Source: JAGPUQ01 sp049325095 (lineage in GTDB: Bacteria > Pseudomonadota > Gammaproteobacteria > Pseudomonadales > Porticoccaceae). From it: a stretch of DNA of 64,000 bases. The stretch's first letter is position 1, and each line of letters opens with the position of its first letter. A model generated the notes under the pieces. The model made no database searches. It was given only the letters and a program-made list of their open reading frames with translations, and was not told where the DNA came from. Of the stretch, positions 26,838-35,390 are shown piece by piece. A program made the position numbers and the translations under genes. The stretch lies in contig JBMOPO010000025.1 in assembly GCA_049325095.1 (NCBI GenBank), positions 1 through 64,000 of the forward strand. The letters run 5' to 3'.

Positions 26838-29063
26838 TCACCCCGAACAGGGTCGCGCCGCCCGCGCCAGAGCCGCCTTTTCTTCGTGGTCGAGCAAATG
26901 CCGGTAGGCCCCCAGTTCATCGACCAGCGGACAGACCTCCGCCTCCGCGAGCGCCAGGCGGTGGACCAGGGCATCCCGCCAGTGCGGAGAACCCACCGGG
27001 GTGGCGGCGGCGATCCGCGCCCAAGCGCGGTCGGCCTCGAACCGGCGGCCGCTCTGTTCGGCCGTGGCCGCATAGGCCCGCCAGGCATCGCCGGAATCCG
27101 GGAATTCGCGCACCATGTCCTGGGCAAGCGCGAATCCCGCCTCTGCATCGCCCAGCGCCGCCGCGGTGCGGATCCGCAACAGGGTCAACTGCCGCTGGTC
27201 CGGGCCCTGGCCGGCCAACGCCGGGGCAAAGGCTTCGGCCAGTGCGGCCAATAGCGCGAACTGCTGGCCCCGCTCCAGCTCCAGGAGAAACTGGTAGAAC
27301 TGGCGCTCCCCGTCGCCATCGTCGCCGCGCGCGGCGATGGCGCGCGCCATGGCCTCCAGCCCGGCGCGGTCGCCGGTCGCCGCCAGGGCGCGCAACCGCG
27401 ACCACAGCAGCACCGGGCGCACCCGGCTGTCGATGCTCGCCTCGGCCAGCAGGGCATCGATCTCGGCCAGCAGGCGCGGCAGATCCTCTTCCAGCACCAC
27501 GCGCATCTGCACCGAGAGCGCGCGAAACCAGGGCTGGCGCCGCTGCTCCCGCGGCAGTTCGGCCAATGCCGCCAGAATTTCCCTGGCCACCCGCGACCGC
27601 GCCGCCCGATCGTTGCGCGCCACCGCGCGGTTGAAGTCGCTCACCGCGCGGTGAATCGCGGTCAGCGCCACGCCGTTGCGCAGGGCCGGATCCGCCCGGG
27701 CCGCGCGCAGGTGGCGGGCGATGGCGCGGGGGTCGTCACTGGCCTGCGCCAGCCCCAGGTGAGCGGCGGCGACATCGCCATCCGCCGGCGCCGCTTCGAC
27801 AAAGGCGCGCGCCGCCCGCTCGAAGTACTTGCGGTTGGCTTCGGTGGGATGCAGGTCATAGACGGCCCCGGCCACCACCCAGTCCAGCTTGGGCAGCGCC
27901 GCCGCCACCGCGGGATGCAGGCGCGGATACCGCCGCAGGCGCTCCACCTCGTCGCGCGCCTCGCGCGGCAGGCCGGTGCGCACCAGGGCGATGACATAGT
28001 GGTAGTGAAAGGGGCTGGTGTCGATCAGCAGCCGCTCGCCGCCCTGGGCGCGGAACTCCCGGTACTTGATCACCGCCGTCTGGTACTGATCGTAGGCGTA
28101 GGCGTACTCGGCGTCGATCAGCCGGGACAGCACGCCCAGATCCTCGCCGACGATCTGGTCGCGGTATTCGAGCAGGCGCGCCAGCAGGGCGTCGGACAGA
28201 TAGCCGTCGGCGATCAGCTTGCGCAGGCGTTCACCCGCCGGCATGGCGCCGATATTCTCGCGCCGCCGCCGCTCCAGCAGCGCGAACGCCTCCTCGGCGA
28301 CCACCGCGGCCCGGGTCGGGCCGAGCGGCTCGCGGGGCAACGGCTGGAGATTCGCAATCTCCCCCCGGCGCACCGCGAGCAGCGTCAGCTCGTCCTCGGC
28401 CAGCTTGCGCACCGGGTTGTCCGGGCGGTCGGCCAGCGCCTGGGCCAGGCGCTCGAACCGCTGCCGGGCGGCTTCCACCTCGCCGCGGGCGAGGGCGACA
28501 TACCCCAGCCCCAGCCAGCTTCCCTGCACCAGCCCGGGATAGAGAATCCGCACCGAGGTGGCCTTGAAGCCGGCTTCCGCCCGATGCAGATCCTGGAGGC
28601 GCTCGCCCGCCGGCCGCGCCTCGGCGGCGCCCAGCAGGGCCCAGGCGCGCCAGTAGCCGAAAGCCGACAGCGCGTGGTTGATGTCGTACCAGAGATCCGA
28701 GCGGTAGAGGCTCTCCAGCCGGGCTTCGTCATCCCCGGTGGCGAGTTCCAGGTCACGCACCTTGGCGCGGCAGGCATCCCGCATGCGCTCCGCGGTGGCC
28801 GCCAGCCGCGCGAACTCCGCCGCGCCCAGGCCCAGTTCCCGCGCCCGGGAAACCAGCTTGCCGAGCACCTCGGCGGCAGTCAGGTAGTCGCCGGGCGCCA
28901 GGGTGGCGGGACCGCCCGCCAGGGCGCCGGCGAGGCCCCGCTCCACGGCCGCGATCCGCGCGCCGTCGGCGGCGGCTTCGGCCGCCGGACCCAGGCCGGC
29001 ATCGATGGCGGCCAGCGCCTGCCCCGCGCACAGCAGCCCCACCAGCCACACCGCAAATCTCAT
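26838..29063 (-). CDS. Large periplasmic helical-repeat (TPR-like) protein
   Basis: A 741-residue protein with an N-terminal Sec signal peptide (MRFAVWLVGLLCAGQALA). The rest is almost entirely alpha-helical with Ala/Leu/Arg-rich repeats resembling TPR/Sel1-type solenoids (for example GLGYVALARGEVEAARQRFERLAQAL and FALAQDMVREFPDSGDAWRAYAATAEQ). I recognise no catalytic motif. The ATG at 29063 overlaps the stop of the VWA gene by 4 bp. The frame stays open upstream over the VWA gene but that part is a shadow. In VWA-containing and Tol/Exb-like clusters such proteins act as scaffolds, which is inference here. Confidence 0.75.
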   Translation of the reverse strand: MRFAVWLVGLLCAGQALAAIDAGLGPAAEAAADGARIAAVERGLAGALAGGPATLAPGDYLTAAEVLGKLVSRARELGLGAAEFARLAATAERMRDACRAKVRDLELATGDDEARLESLYRSDLWYDINHALSAFGYWRAWALLGAAEARPAGERLQDLHRAEAGFKATSVRILYPGLVQGSWLGLGYVALARGEVEAARQRFERLAQALADRPDNPVRKLAEDELTLLAVRRGEIANLQPLPREPLGPTRAAVVAEEAFALLERRRRENIGAMPAGERLRKLIADGYLSDALLARLLEYRDQIVGEDLGVLSRLIDAEYAYAYDQYQTAVIKYREFRAQGGERLLIDTSPFHYHYVIALVRTGLPREARDEVERLRRYPRLHPAVAAALPKLDWVVAGAVYDLHPTEANRKYFERAARAFVEAAPADGDVAAAHLGLAQASDDPRAIARHLRAARADPALRNGVALTAIHRAVSDFNRAVARNDRAARSRVAREILAALAELPREQRRQPWFRALSVQMRVVLEEDLPRLLAEIDALLAEASIDSRVRPVLLWSRLRALAATGDRAGLEAMARAIAARGDDGDGERQFYQFLLELERGQQFALLAALAEAFAPALAGQGPDQRQLTLLRIRTAAALGDAEAGFALAQDMVREFPDSGDAWRAYAATAEQSGRRFEADRAWARIAAATPVGSPHWRDALVHRLALAEAEVCPLVDELGAYRHLLDHEEKAALARAARPCSG

Positions 29064-30157
29064 GGTGTGAAGCCCTCGAGCAACAGGCTGGCCTCGGCCA
29101 GGAATCGCCCGCCGAGGATCAGCGACAGCAACTGCCGGGTGATCTGCACCTCGCCGGCCATGGTGGCGGCGACGCCCCCGCCGGCCTCGGCCAGTTGCTG
29201 AAAATCGTAAATGGGGCGGTTGCGAAAGATGTTGTGGTCCACCGGCCGGCCGACCACCGCCTCGATCAGCGCCGGGTTGGATTCGTGGGATACGTCCAGC
29301 GCCGACAACTGGCCGTTGTCGGTGACGAACTTGCGCACCAGCCGCAGGGTGCGGTCGAGCTCGTCCTGGTGCGGTGGGGCATCGCCGATCAGCACCATGA
29401 CCTTGCGGGCCCCGAGCCGCCAGTCGGCGCGCTCGACCGCGGCCTCGACGCCGGCGGCCACCGCCTCCGGGTGATCGCCGCCGCCCTGGGCGGTCAGGGA
29501 TCCGAGAAAGGCAGTGAGCTTGGTCAGGCTGAAGGTCAACGGCCGGACCTGGGTGAGGTAGCCCGGGCTGTCGTAGTCGCGATAGGCGACCACCCCGAAG
29601 CGGGACACTGGGACCAGCAGCCGCACCGCATCGACGATGTCGATCATCCGGGTCCGGGCCTCGTCGAGCACCCAGTCCATGGACCCCGTGGTATCGACCA
29701 CGAACACCACGTCCAGGCCGGTTTCCCGCAACCCCTGGACGTAGGCGGCAAACCCCTGCATCGAGTTGCCGAGACCGGTGCCGACACCGGCGCCGAACCC
29801 CGCGGTACCCCTGCCGGCGGTGAGCAGGGCATCCGGGATCTGCGGCAGGGAGGCACCGCGGCTCAGGCCGCCGGCCGCGGCGCGCATCGCCAGGTCGACG
29901 TCGGGCGGCGGCGGGGTTGCCGCGGCACTGGGCACCAGGACTTCCGGCGGCTCGAACTCGATCCGCTCCTCGAAGATCAGCTCCTCCCGGGGCGGCGGCT
30001 CCTCCACCAGTTGGATATCGACCGGCACTTCCGTCTCGGGCTGCGGCCGCACCATGGCCGCCACCGGAAAGGAGGCGCGCCAGGACAGGATCCCGTGGAT
30101 GGCCACCGAGACCGCCAGCAGCGCGAGCCACAGGGTCAGGGAGTGGGACCGGTTCAC
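29060..30157 (-). CDS. TonB-like N-terminal helix fused to a von Willebrand factor A domain
   Basis: A 365-residue protein with two clear parts. Residues 1-30 form a single membrane helix, LWLALLAVSVAIHGIL, containing Ser17-x3-His21, the SxxxH motif by which TonB couples to ExbB/ExbD (E. coli TonB reads SVCIHG, here SVAIHG). Residues 38-90 are Pro/Glu-rich like the TonB periplasmic linker (VEEPPPREEL, EPPEVLVP). Residues about 148-340 are a VWA domain with MIDAS start VVDTTGSMDW (Asp155, Ser159) and further motif residues in RFGVVAYRDYD and VLIGDAPPH. Thus a VWA domain replaces the usual TonB C-terminal domain. Directly upstream are one exbB and two exbD genes, so it is the probable output protein of that motor. 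Confidence 0.85.
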   Translation of the reverse strand: MNRSHSLTLWLALLAVSVAIHGILSWRASFPVAAMVRPQPETEVPVDIQLVEEPPPREELIFEERIEFEPPEVLVPSAAATPPPPDVDLAMRAAAGGLSRGASLPQIPDALLTAGRGTAGFGAGVGTGLGNSMQGFAAYVQGLRETGLDVVFVVDTTGSMDWVLDEARTRMIDIVDAVRLLVPVSRFGVVAYRDYDSPGYLTQVRPLTFSLTKLTAFLGSLTAQGGGDHPEAVAAGVEAAVERADWRLGARKVMVLIGDAPPHQDELDRTLRLVRKFVTDNGQLSALDVSHESNPALIEAVVGRPVDHNIFRNRPIYDFQQLAEAGGGVAATMAGEVQITRQLLSLILGGRFLAEASLLLEGFTP

Positions 30158-30582
30158 GGCGGCGCCTGCCGGTCACCGCGCTCCGCAAGGGTCACCAGCC
30201 CGACCCGGGAGACCCCGGCGTCGCGAAACGCGTCGAGCAGCTCGATGATCCTGCCCGCCGGCTCCCGGGCATCGGCCCGCAACCGCACCGCGTCCGGCAC
30301 CGGGACCCGCGACGCCGCCAGTTCCGCCGCCCAGCCGGCGACACTCACCGGCCGGCCATCGAGCTGCAGGGCGCCGCCGCCGGGCGGCAGCACGAACTCC
30401 TCGACCGCCGGCGACGGCCGGGTGGAACTCTGCGACCGGGGCGGGAAGATATCCCGCGCGAAACCCTCGGTGACACTGCCGGCGACGATGAAGAACAGCA
30501 GCAGCAGAAAAATCACATTGATGGCCGGCAACATGTTGTCGGCCCGCCGCCGGGCGGGTGCCCTGTCCTCCAGATCAATCAT
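30154..30582 (-). CDS. ExbD/TolR-family protein lacking the membrane Asp (ExbD-1)
   Basis: A 142-residue biopolymer-transport protein: short cytoplasmic N-terminus, one helix (NMLPAINVIFLLLLFFIVAG, residues 16-35) and a periplasmic domain ending DAFRDAGVSRVGLVTL. In ExbD/TolR the helix usually carries an Asp in a P-L-V/I-D-V-V-F-L-L-L-I-F-F pattern that serves the proton path; here the aligned residue is Asn22 (AINVIF). The other ExbD beside it keeps the Asp. Stop overlaps the VWA start by 4 bp. Confidence 0.82.
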   Translation of the reverse strand: MIDLEDRAPARRRADNMLPAINVIFLLLLFFIVAGSVTEGFARDIFPPRSQSSTRPSPAVEEFVLPPGGGALQLDGRPVSVAGWAAELAASRVPVPDAVRLRADAREPAGRIIELLDAFRDAGVSRVGLVTLAERGDRQAPP

Positions 30583-31036
30583 GCCCGGACTCCAGTTCGC
30601 GCACCGCCACCCGCGTCAAGCGCACCGCGTGCAGCGCATCCAACACCTCGACCAGCAGTTGCGCCGGCACCGCGGGCTCGGTACTGACGATGACCGGTGT
30701 CCTGGAGTCCGGGTTCCGCGCCCGCAGATGGCCGGCCAGGTCCCGGACCGACAGGGACTCGCCGTTCAGCCACAGTTTTCCCGAGGAAAACACTTCCACT
30801 TCCAGCGCCTGCGGGTCCGCCGCGGCGGGGGCCTGTTCACCCTGACCCTCTGCTTCAACCGCCGGCGGAGTCTGCGGCTGGTGGAAATCGAGCTGCCGAA
30901 ATTCGACGAAACTGGTCTCCAGGATGAAAAAGATCAGCAGGATGAACACCAGATCCGCAAGTGGGGTCAGCGTCAGGCGATGCGGGCGCCTGGGCCTGGC
31001 CGCCGCCAGACTCACCCGCACAGGTTCACGCGCCAT
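30575..31036 (-). CDS. ExbD/TolR-family protein with conserved Asp (ExbD-2)
   Basis: A 153-residue ExbD-type protein. Helix TPLADLVFILLIFFILETSF at about residues 24-43 carries the expected Asp28. The periplasmic domain includes VFSSGKLWLNGESLSVRDL and VIVSTEPAVPAQLLVEVLDAL. It would form the proton-driven complex with the ExbB protein just upstream (its ATG 31036 lies inside the last codons of that gene). Overlaps ExbD-1 by 8 bp. Confidence 0.86.
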   Translation of the reverse strand: MAREPVRVSLAAARPRRPHRLTLTPLADLVFILLIFFILETSFVEFRQLDFHQPQTPPAVEAEGQGEQAPAAADPQALEVEVFSSGKLWLNGESLSVRDLAGHLRARNPDSRTPVIVSTEPAVPAQLLVEVLDALHAVRLTRVAVRELESGHD

Positions 31037-31646
31037 CGCCGGCCCGGTAGAGATCGGCGGTGAACAGGCGCGACAACTGATTTTCCATGCGGATGCGGAT
31101 GCGATTGGCGCGCCCGTCGAGGAGGGCATGCATCAGGGTGAAGGGAATGGCGATGCACAGCCCCACCACCGTGGTCAGCAGGGCCTCCCAGATACCGCCG
31201 GCCAGGGTGCCGGTCTGGGGCCCGCCGCCACCGGAACTGGCCAGCCCCTGGAAGACATCGATCATGCCGAGCACAGTGCCCAGCAAGCCGCCGAGCGGCG
31301 CCAGATAGGCGACCAGTTCGACGAAGCCGTTGAGGCTGTTCACCCGGGCCACGACCATCTGCCCCTGGCGGGTCAGTTCGTCGCGCACCTGGTCCGGGTC
31401 GCCCCCCCGCTCGAGCCAGTCCATGCCTGCGATCAGCAACCGCAGATAGGGGTTGGCGCCCGGGTTCGCCGAAGGCGGCGGCGCCTTGCCGGCGACCCAG
31501 TCGTCGACCAGGCGCTCCGCGCGGCGGAACCGCCCGCGGCCATAACCCAGATACTGCACCGACTTGAACAGGAATACCGTCAGACCGGCGATCGACAGGA
31601 TCAACAGGGCCACCACCACGGGCCCACCCAATTCGATCAACTGCAT
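31026..31646 (-). CDS. MotA/TolQ/ExbB proton channel family protein
   Basis: A 206-residue inner-membrane protein with three helices: residues about 8-30 (VVVALLILSIAGLTVFLFKS), 118-140 and 152-175. The segment LVAYLAPLGGLLGTVLGMIDVF and TGTLAGGIWEALLTTVVGLCIAIP are the conserved TolQ/ExbB/MotA helices. It forms a rotary or proton-driven motor with ExbD. First gene of the six-gene run exbB-exbD-exbD-VWA-TPR-DUF1329; a terminator of the preceding DUF1302 gene lies 78 bp upstream, so this run probably has its own promoter in that gap. Confidence 0.9.
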   Translation of the reverse strand: MQLIELGGPVVVALLILSIAGLTVFLFKSVQYLGYGRGRFRRAERLVDDWVAGKAPPPSANPGANPYLRLLIAGMDWLERGGDPDQVRDELTRQGQMVVARVNSLNGFVELVAYLAPLGGLLGTVLGMIDVFQGLASSGGGGPQTGTLAGGIWEALLTTVVGLCIAIPFTLMHALLDGRANRIRIRMENQLSRLFTADLYRAGDGA

Positions 31647-31723
31647 CGTTCGCCACCACTCGGTCGAGATCAAAAGTCTGTACTCCGCTGCCCAACTCTC
31701 ACTGCCAACCCCGCCAGAGCGAC

Positions 31724-31750
31724 AAAAAAGCCGGCGCTGGGCGCCGGCTT
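31724..31750 (-). terminator. Intrinsic terminator after the DUF1302 gene
   Basis: On the minus strand, AAGCCGGCG, a 5-nt loop and CGCCGGCTT form a perfect 9-bp stem that runs directly into TTTTTT. It lies about 20 bp after the DUF1302 stop codon. It separates the RND-DUF1329-DUF1302 transcript from the exbB operon that follows. Confidence 0.9.
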
Positions 31751-31769
31751 GGTACCGCATGGTTTCCAG

Positions 31770-33713
31770 TCAGAACTGATAGCCCACCCGCAGGGTGAGC
31801 TCGTCACCCCACTCCAGGGGGCCAAAAATGCCTGCGGTATCCTTGCTGTGCATGAAGGTCGCGAACGCCTCCACCGTCCATTCGGCACTGGGCTTGTAGC
31901 GCACCGCCGGCTGGATCAGGTGACCGCCATTCAGATCATAGAGCATCGCAAAATCGAAACGCCACACCAGATCCGGAAACGGCTGCTGGAAGGCGAACGC
32001 CAACCCATCCCAGCCGTTGTTCTCCTCGCCGCCGGTGGCCCCCCGGGTCGCGGTACCCCCGGTGGTGCTCAGGTGACGCCCCACGAAATCACTCTCGGTT
32101 TTGTGCATCCACTGAAATACCAGGAAGGTCGCCGGAAACTTCTCCGAGAAGCGATGGTACTTCTCGAGCGCCAGCGCGGTGATCCACTCGTCCTCCTCGA
32201 TGGGATCGCGCGCCACGTTGTTGGTCCACTTGCGGTCCGGCGTAAAGCTGGCCTCGAAGCGCACCACCAACTGATCGAGCCAGGAACCGGGATCGGAGTA
32301 GAAGATGTAATTGAACCCGCCGCCAAAGATGTTCTCCGCCGGATACATGGAGATGATGTCGGCATCCAGATCGCCCAGGATCGAGAAGAACAGATCGAAG
32401 ATCGGCGCGGCCTCCTGGAAATTGGTGGCCCAGATGCCGTTGGCGATGTCCGCATTGGGCAGCAACCCGACCCCGGTCGGGTCCAGCATCGAGCTGACCC
32501 CGGCGATGGTGGTCAGGAAACCGCCGATGAAGGGAAAATCCCGGCCCAGCACATTGAGCGCCTCGACCCCGTCCAGCCCCGAGAGCGCGGCGCCCTGCAT
32601 CCAGTCGAAAGAGCTGAGCGTGCCGGCGCCATCCGGTTGCGGGCTGCCGGGCAGGCCGGAGGCCCGAAACACCTGCTCGGAGAACACCTGGCCGTTGATT
32701 TCGCCGAACTGGGCGTCGAGTGCGGTCTGGCCCCCCGGGCCCCACTTGTACACCGGGTCGGGGTTGTGGCGGCTCACCGCGAAGAACTGCAAGCCCAGAT
32801 CACCCACCTGGCCCTGCAAGCGGAGACCCCCGTTGATGTAGTCCTCGAAGTTGTCGAAGCCGATGTCGTCGCGGATGGTATAGGGCGAGTTGATGAATGC
32901 GTAGGTCGTCCCGGGCCGGGGGTGGACGGTGGGCTGGAACATCTGCGCAAAGGCTTCCAGCTCCCAATCCTGGGTCAGGTTGTAGCTCATGCGGAGCGCC
33001 GGGGAAGCGACCCGCTCATCGGCATATTCCTCGGAGGCGAAATCCAGAAAGGAGTGGCGGCGCAGATCCAGGCCGTTGGGCACGTCCGCCACCCGGAAGA
33101 AGATCGCCTCGCCCCAGGCGATCTGCTGCTGCCCCACCCGCACCCACAGCGGACCATTCTGGTAGTCCAGATAGGCCGAGGGCAGATCGATCATGTAATT
33201 GCGGTCGCAGACCTCCAGCCGGTTGCCGCAGTCGCCGTTCACCCCGCTCATATTGACTTCGAAGTTGTTCGGCTTGCCGAACTCGTCCATGACGTCGGCA
33301 GTGAAGTAACCGCGCAGCTTCACGAAGCCCGTCAGGGTATTGCTGAACTGCATGTTGAAGTCCACCTCGGCGCGGGTCGCCATCAGGTTCCAGCGCTCGT
33401 CCTTGTCGAAATCCTCCTTGACGAATTGCTCCGGCGGCAACACCCAGCTCGAGGGGTCGGTGACATCCTGCCCGGTCAGGGCGGCGTAGGTGGCTTCGGC
33501 CACCGGGTTGCCCCGCACCGTGTTGTCCAGCGGACCGACCGCATAGGCACTGCCGCGCAGAAAGGGGTTGGGGTCACCGCTGATACGGTAGGCCGCCTCC
33601 TCCCGAATGAAACCCGAAACCGCCAGATCGAAGGCGGCCGCAGATGCGGCGCTGAACAGGAGACCGGACAGCAAGCCCTGTCCGACCATCCGGCATAGAG
33701 AGATTTTTCTCAT
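31770..33713 (-). CDS. DUF1302 family outer-membrane protein
   Basis: A 647-residue protein with a Sec signal peptide (about residues 1-27, LLSGLLFSAASAAA), mature start FDLAVSGFIREEAAYR, many alternating polar/aromatic strands, and a C-terminal aromatic residue (LTLRVGYQF) as in outer-membrane beta-barrels. VRVGQQQIAWGEAIFFRVADV and NPLDLRR-like PNGLDLRRHSF are DUF1302 hallmarks. DUF1302 proteins are predicted porin-like barrels that occur with DUF1329 and RND transporters; hydrophobic compound transport is suspected, not shown. Upstream an AGAGGA ribosome site lies 7 nt before the ATG, in an AT-rich patch (33722-33755) that may contain a promoter. Confidence 0.87.
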   Translation of the reverse strand: MRKISLCRMVGQGLLSGLLFSAASAAAFDLAVSGFIREEAAYRISGDPNPFLRGSAYAVGPLDNTVRGNPVAEATYAALTGQDVTDPSSWVLPPEQFVKEDFDKDERWNLMATRAEVDFNMQFSNTLTGFVKLRGYFTADVMDEFGKPNNFEVNMSGVNGDCGNRLEVCDRNYMIDLPSAYLDYQNGPLWVRVGQQQIAWGEAIFFRVADVPNGLDLRRHSFLDFASEEYADERVASPALRMSYNLTQDWELEAFAQMFQPTVHPRPGTTYAFINSPYTIRDDIGFDNFEDYINGGLRLQGQVGDLGLQFFAVSRHNPDPVYKWGPGGQTALDAQFGEINGQVFSEQVFRASGLPGSPQPDGAGTLSSFDWMQGAALSGLDGVEALNVLGRDFPFIGGFLTTIAGVSSMLDPTGVGLLPNADIANGIWATNFQEAAPIFDLFFSILGDLDADIISMYPAENIFGGGFNYIFYSDPGSWLDQLVVRFEASFTPDRKWTNNVARDPIEEDEWITALALEKYHRFSEKFPATFLVFQWMHKTESDFVGRHLSTTGGTATRGATGGEENNGWDGLAFAFQQPFPDLVWRFDFAMLYDLNGGHLIQPAVRYKPSAEWTVEAFATFMHSKDTAGIFGPLEWGDELTLRVGYQF

Positions 33714-33954
33714 GACTCGTCCTCTTATACTTATTGGTTATATTTTGTGTCTACCAAGGCTGCGCTGCCCGGGAGACCCGCCCTCATTCGTCTTCCGGCT
33801 CTCCACGCGGCCGGAAGCTGCTTTCACCTCCTCGACTCTCAGCTTCTCGGCTCTCAGCTTCTTGATATGGTTTTGCCGTGGCCCGGCGCTGGTCGCTACC
33901 CGATCCCCCGGAATTCGCGGCCCAGGGCGCGGGCCGCGGTTCCGGCGGCCGGCC

Positions 33955-35343
33955 TCAGGTTCCCAGCCTGCGGATGGCCTGGATGGTCAGGTACTTGTCG
34001 TAGGCATCCGGTACATCGAACTCGGTCTTGAGCCCCGAGCGGTTCTGCTGCGCATGGTTGAACCGCGTGAACCGGTTGGTCTGAATGTCGTGCGCGTGCA
34101 CAAAGGACCAGGACCACACCGGGTGACCATTGCGCTCCAACTGCGCCTTGTCGCCCTTGGTCTGCTGGCTGAACCCAATCTCGAACGAGCGCCACAGCTC
34201 GCCGCGCCGGTCATAAGTCACATAGCCAATCGCCGCCATGTTGCGCACGTCCAGCCATACCCGCTTCTTGCTCACCGGCGCCCGTGGATAACCGGTGGGC
34301 TCCGCCTCGATCACCAGCACCTCCGGGCAGAACTCAAAGTCCACCTCGTAGAAGTTCAGCCCCTTGGCTCCACCGTGCAGCACACTGTCCTTGCTCCAGT
34401 TGTCCTGGTCCCCAAACCAGGTCCCCGACTGCGACCCCAAAAACGGCCCCCGCCCGATGATCTTGTAGTTGCCCCAGGTCAGCATCGGGTCCCCCGCCGC
34501 CCAGGCGTCCGACAGGAAAAAGGTGATTCCCGGCACCAGGGGCTCAAAACGCTGATTGGTCGGAAAACGACGCACCCGCTTGAACGCCGGCAAATAACCA
34601 AACAGGTCCGGAAACTCCCGCTGGTCGTATTTCCAAGTGTTCAGAAACGAGGTCCCCTTCACATCGTTGGGCGCCGTGAACCACACCGATTGATAGCGCA
34701 GCTTGTCCTCTTCCCCCTTCAGGTACGGCCCCTCCGGGTCGCTCACCCGCGCCGTGGTGTTCATCTCGCACCAGGCCAGCGAGTAGCTGTATTCCACGTC
34801 CCCCGTCGGACCCAGGTCCACATCGTCCACCGCGTAGATCGAGGTGTCGTGACGGCCCCAGCTCAGGGTCACGTTGGCAAAGGCCTCCAGACCACTCTGC
34901 GGGTCCACAAAGGGCGCTCCACCAATCCACGGCTGCCCGCTGTCCTTCACCACCACGTTGCCGTTCGCATCCAGCGCTGCCTTGCCCTGGTTCCTCAGCG
35001 TCGCCTGATAGAAATCGTGCGGAAACAGCTTGCTCACGTCCTGGGTCTGCGGCCGCACCCGGATCCGCCGGCCCATCTGCGTCACCTGGTGATAGGCCAC
35101 CGGATCCAGCAGATCCTTCACGTGCTCGACATTGTCCGCCGTGATCACGTCCCCTTCCTTCACCTTGCCCTTGGTATAGGCCGCCAGCGACTGCAACTCC
35201 TCCGGATACGCCTTCCCAATCTCCCCCGTCTCCCCAATCAGCGGCCACAGCGAGGTCAGCACCCCAGCCCCCATCGCCCCGCGCGCCGTCTTCTCCAAGA
35301 AAAACCGCCGGCTGTAGTCAAAATCGTACTTCTTGATGTGCAT
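33955..35343 (-). CDS. DUF1329 family protein with Tat signal (paralogue 2)
   Basis: A 462-residue DUF1329 protein. The N-terminus MHIKKYDFDYSRRFFLEK has a twin-arginine motif (Arg12-Arg13) and a following hydrophobic segment AMGAGVLTSLWPL. It is very similar over its length to the paralogue at 25422-26798, for example WGRHDTSIYAVDD versus WGRRDASFYAIKE and FPTNQRFEPL in both. It lies between the RND transporter (47 bp upstream) and DUF1302 (241 bp downstream), the usual DUF1302/DUF1329/RND grouping. A LolB-like periplasmic lipid carrier role is an inference from the family fold. The unusually codon-uniform, C-rich third positions suggest a somewhat different base use from paralogue 1. Confidence 0.87.
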   Translation of the reverse strand: MHIKKYDFDYSRRFFLEKTARGAMGAGVLTSLWPLIGETGEIGKAYPEELQSLAAYTKGKVKEGDVITADNVEHVKDLLDPVAYHQVTQMGRRIRVRPQTQDVSKLFPHDFYQATLRNQGKAALDANGNVVVKDSGQPWIGGAPFVDPQSGLEAFANVTLSWGRHDTSIYAVDDVDLGPTGDVEYSYSLAWCEMNTTARVSDPEGPYLKGEEDKLRYQSVWFTAPNDVKGTSFLNTWKYDQREFPDLFGYLPAFKRVRRFPTNQRFEPLVPGITFFLSDAWAAGDPMLTWGNYKIIGRGPFLGSQSGTWFGDQDNWSKDSVLHGGAKGLNFYEVDFEFCPEVLVIEAEPTGYPRAPVSKKRVWLDVRNMAAIGYVTYDRRGELWRSFEIGFSQQTKGDKAQLERNGHPVWSWSFVHAHDIQTNRFTRFNHAQQNRSGLKTEFDVPDAYDKYLTIQAIRRLGT

Positions 35344-35390
35344 CTCTTTTTCCCCCGTCTTATTGCACCTGCACCGGATCCGGCAGGCCG

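Noticed and set aside
29064..30188. Apparent N-terminal extension of the helical-repeat protein to a 1116-residue product
   Set aside because: The extension lies out of frame over the VWA gene, is Arg/Gly/Ala-rich without structure, and the ATG at 29063 is followed by a clean signal peptide.
30924..33698. Long plus-strand frame opposite exbB and DUF1302
   Set aside because: Antisense shadow; the minus-strand frames carry clear families with signal peptides, helices and a terminator.
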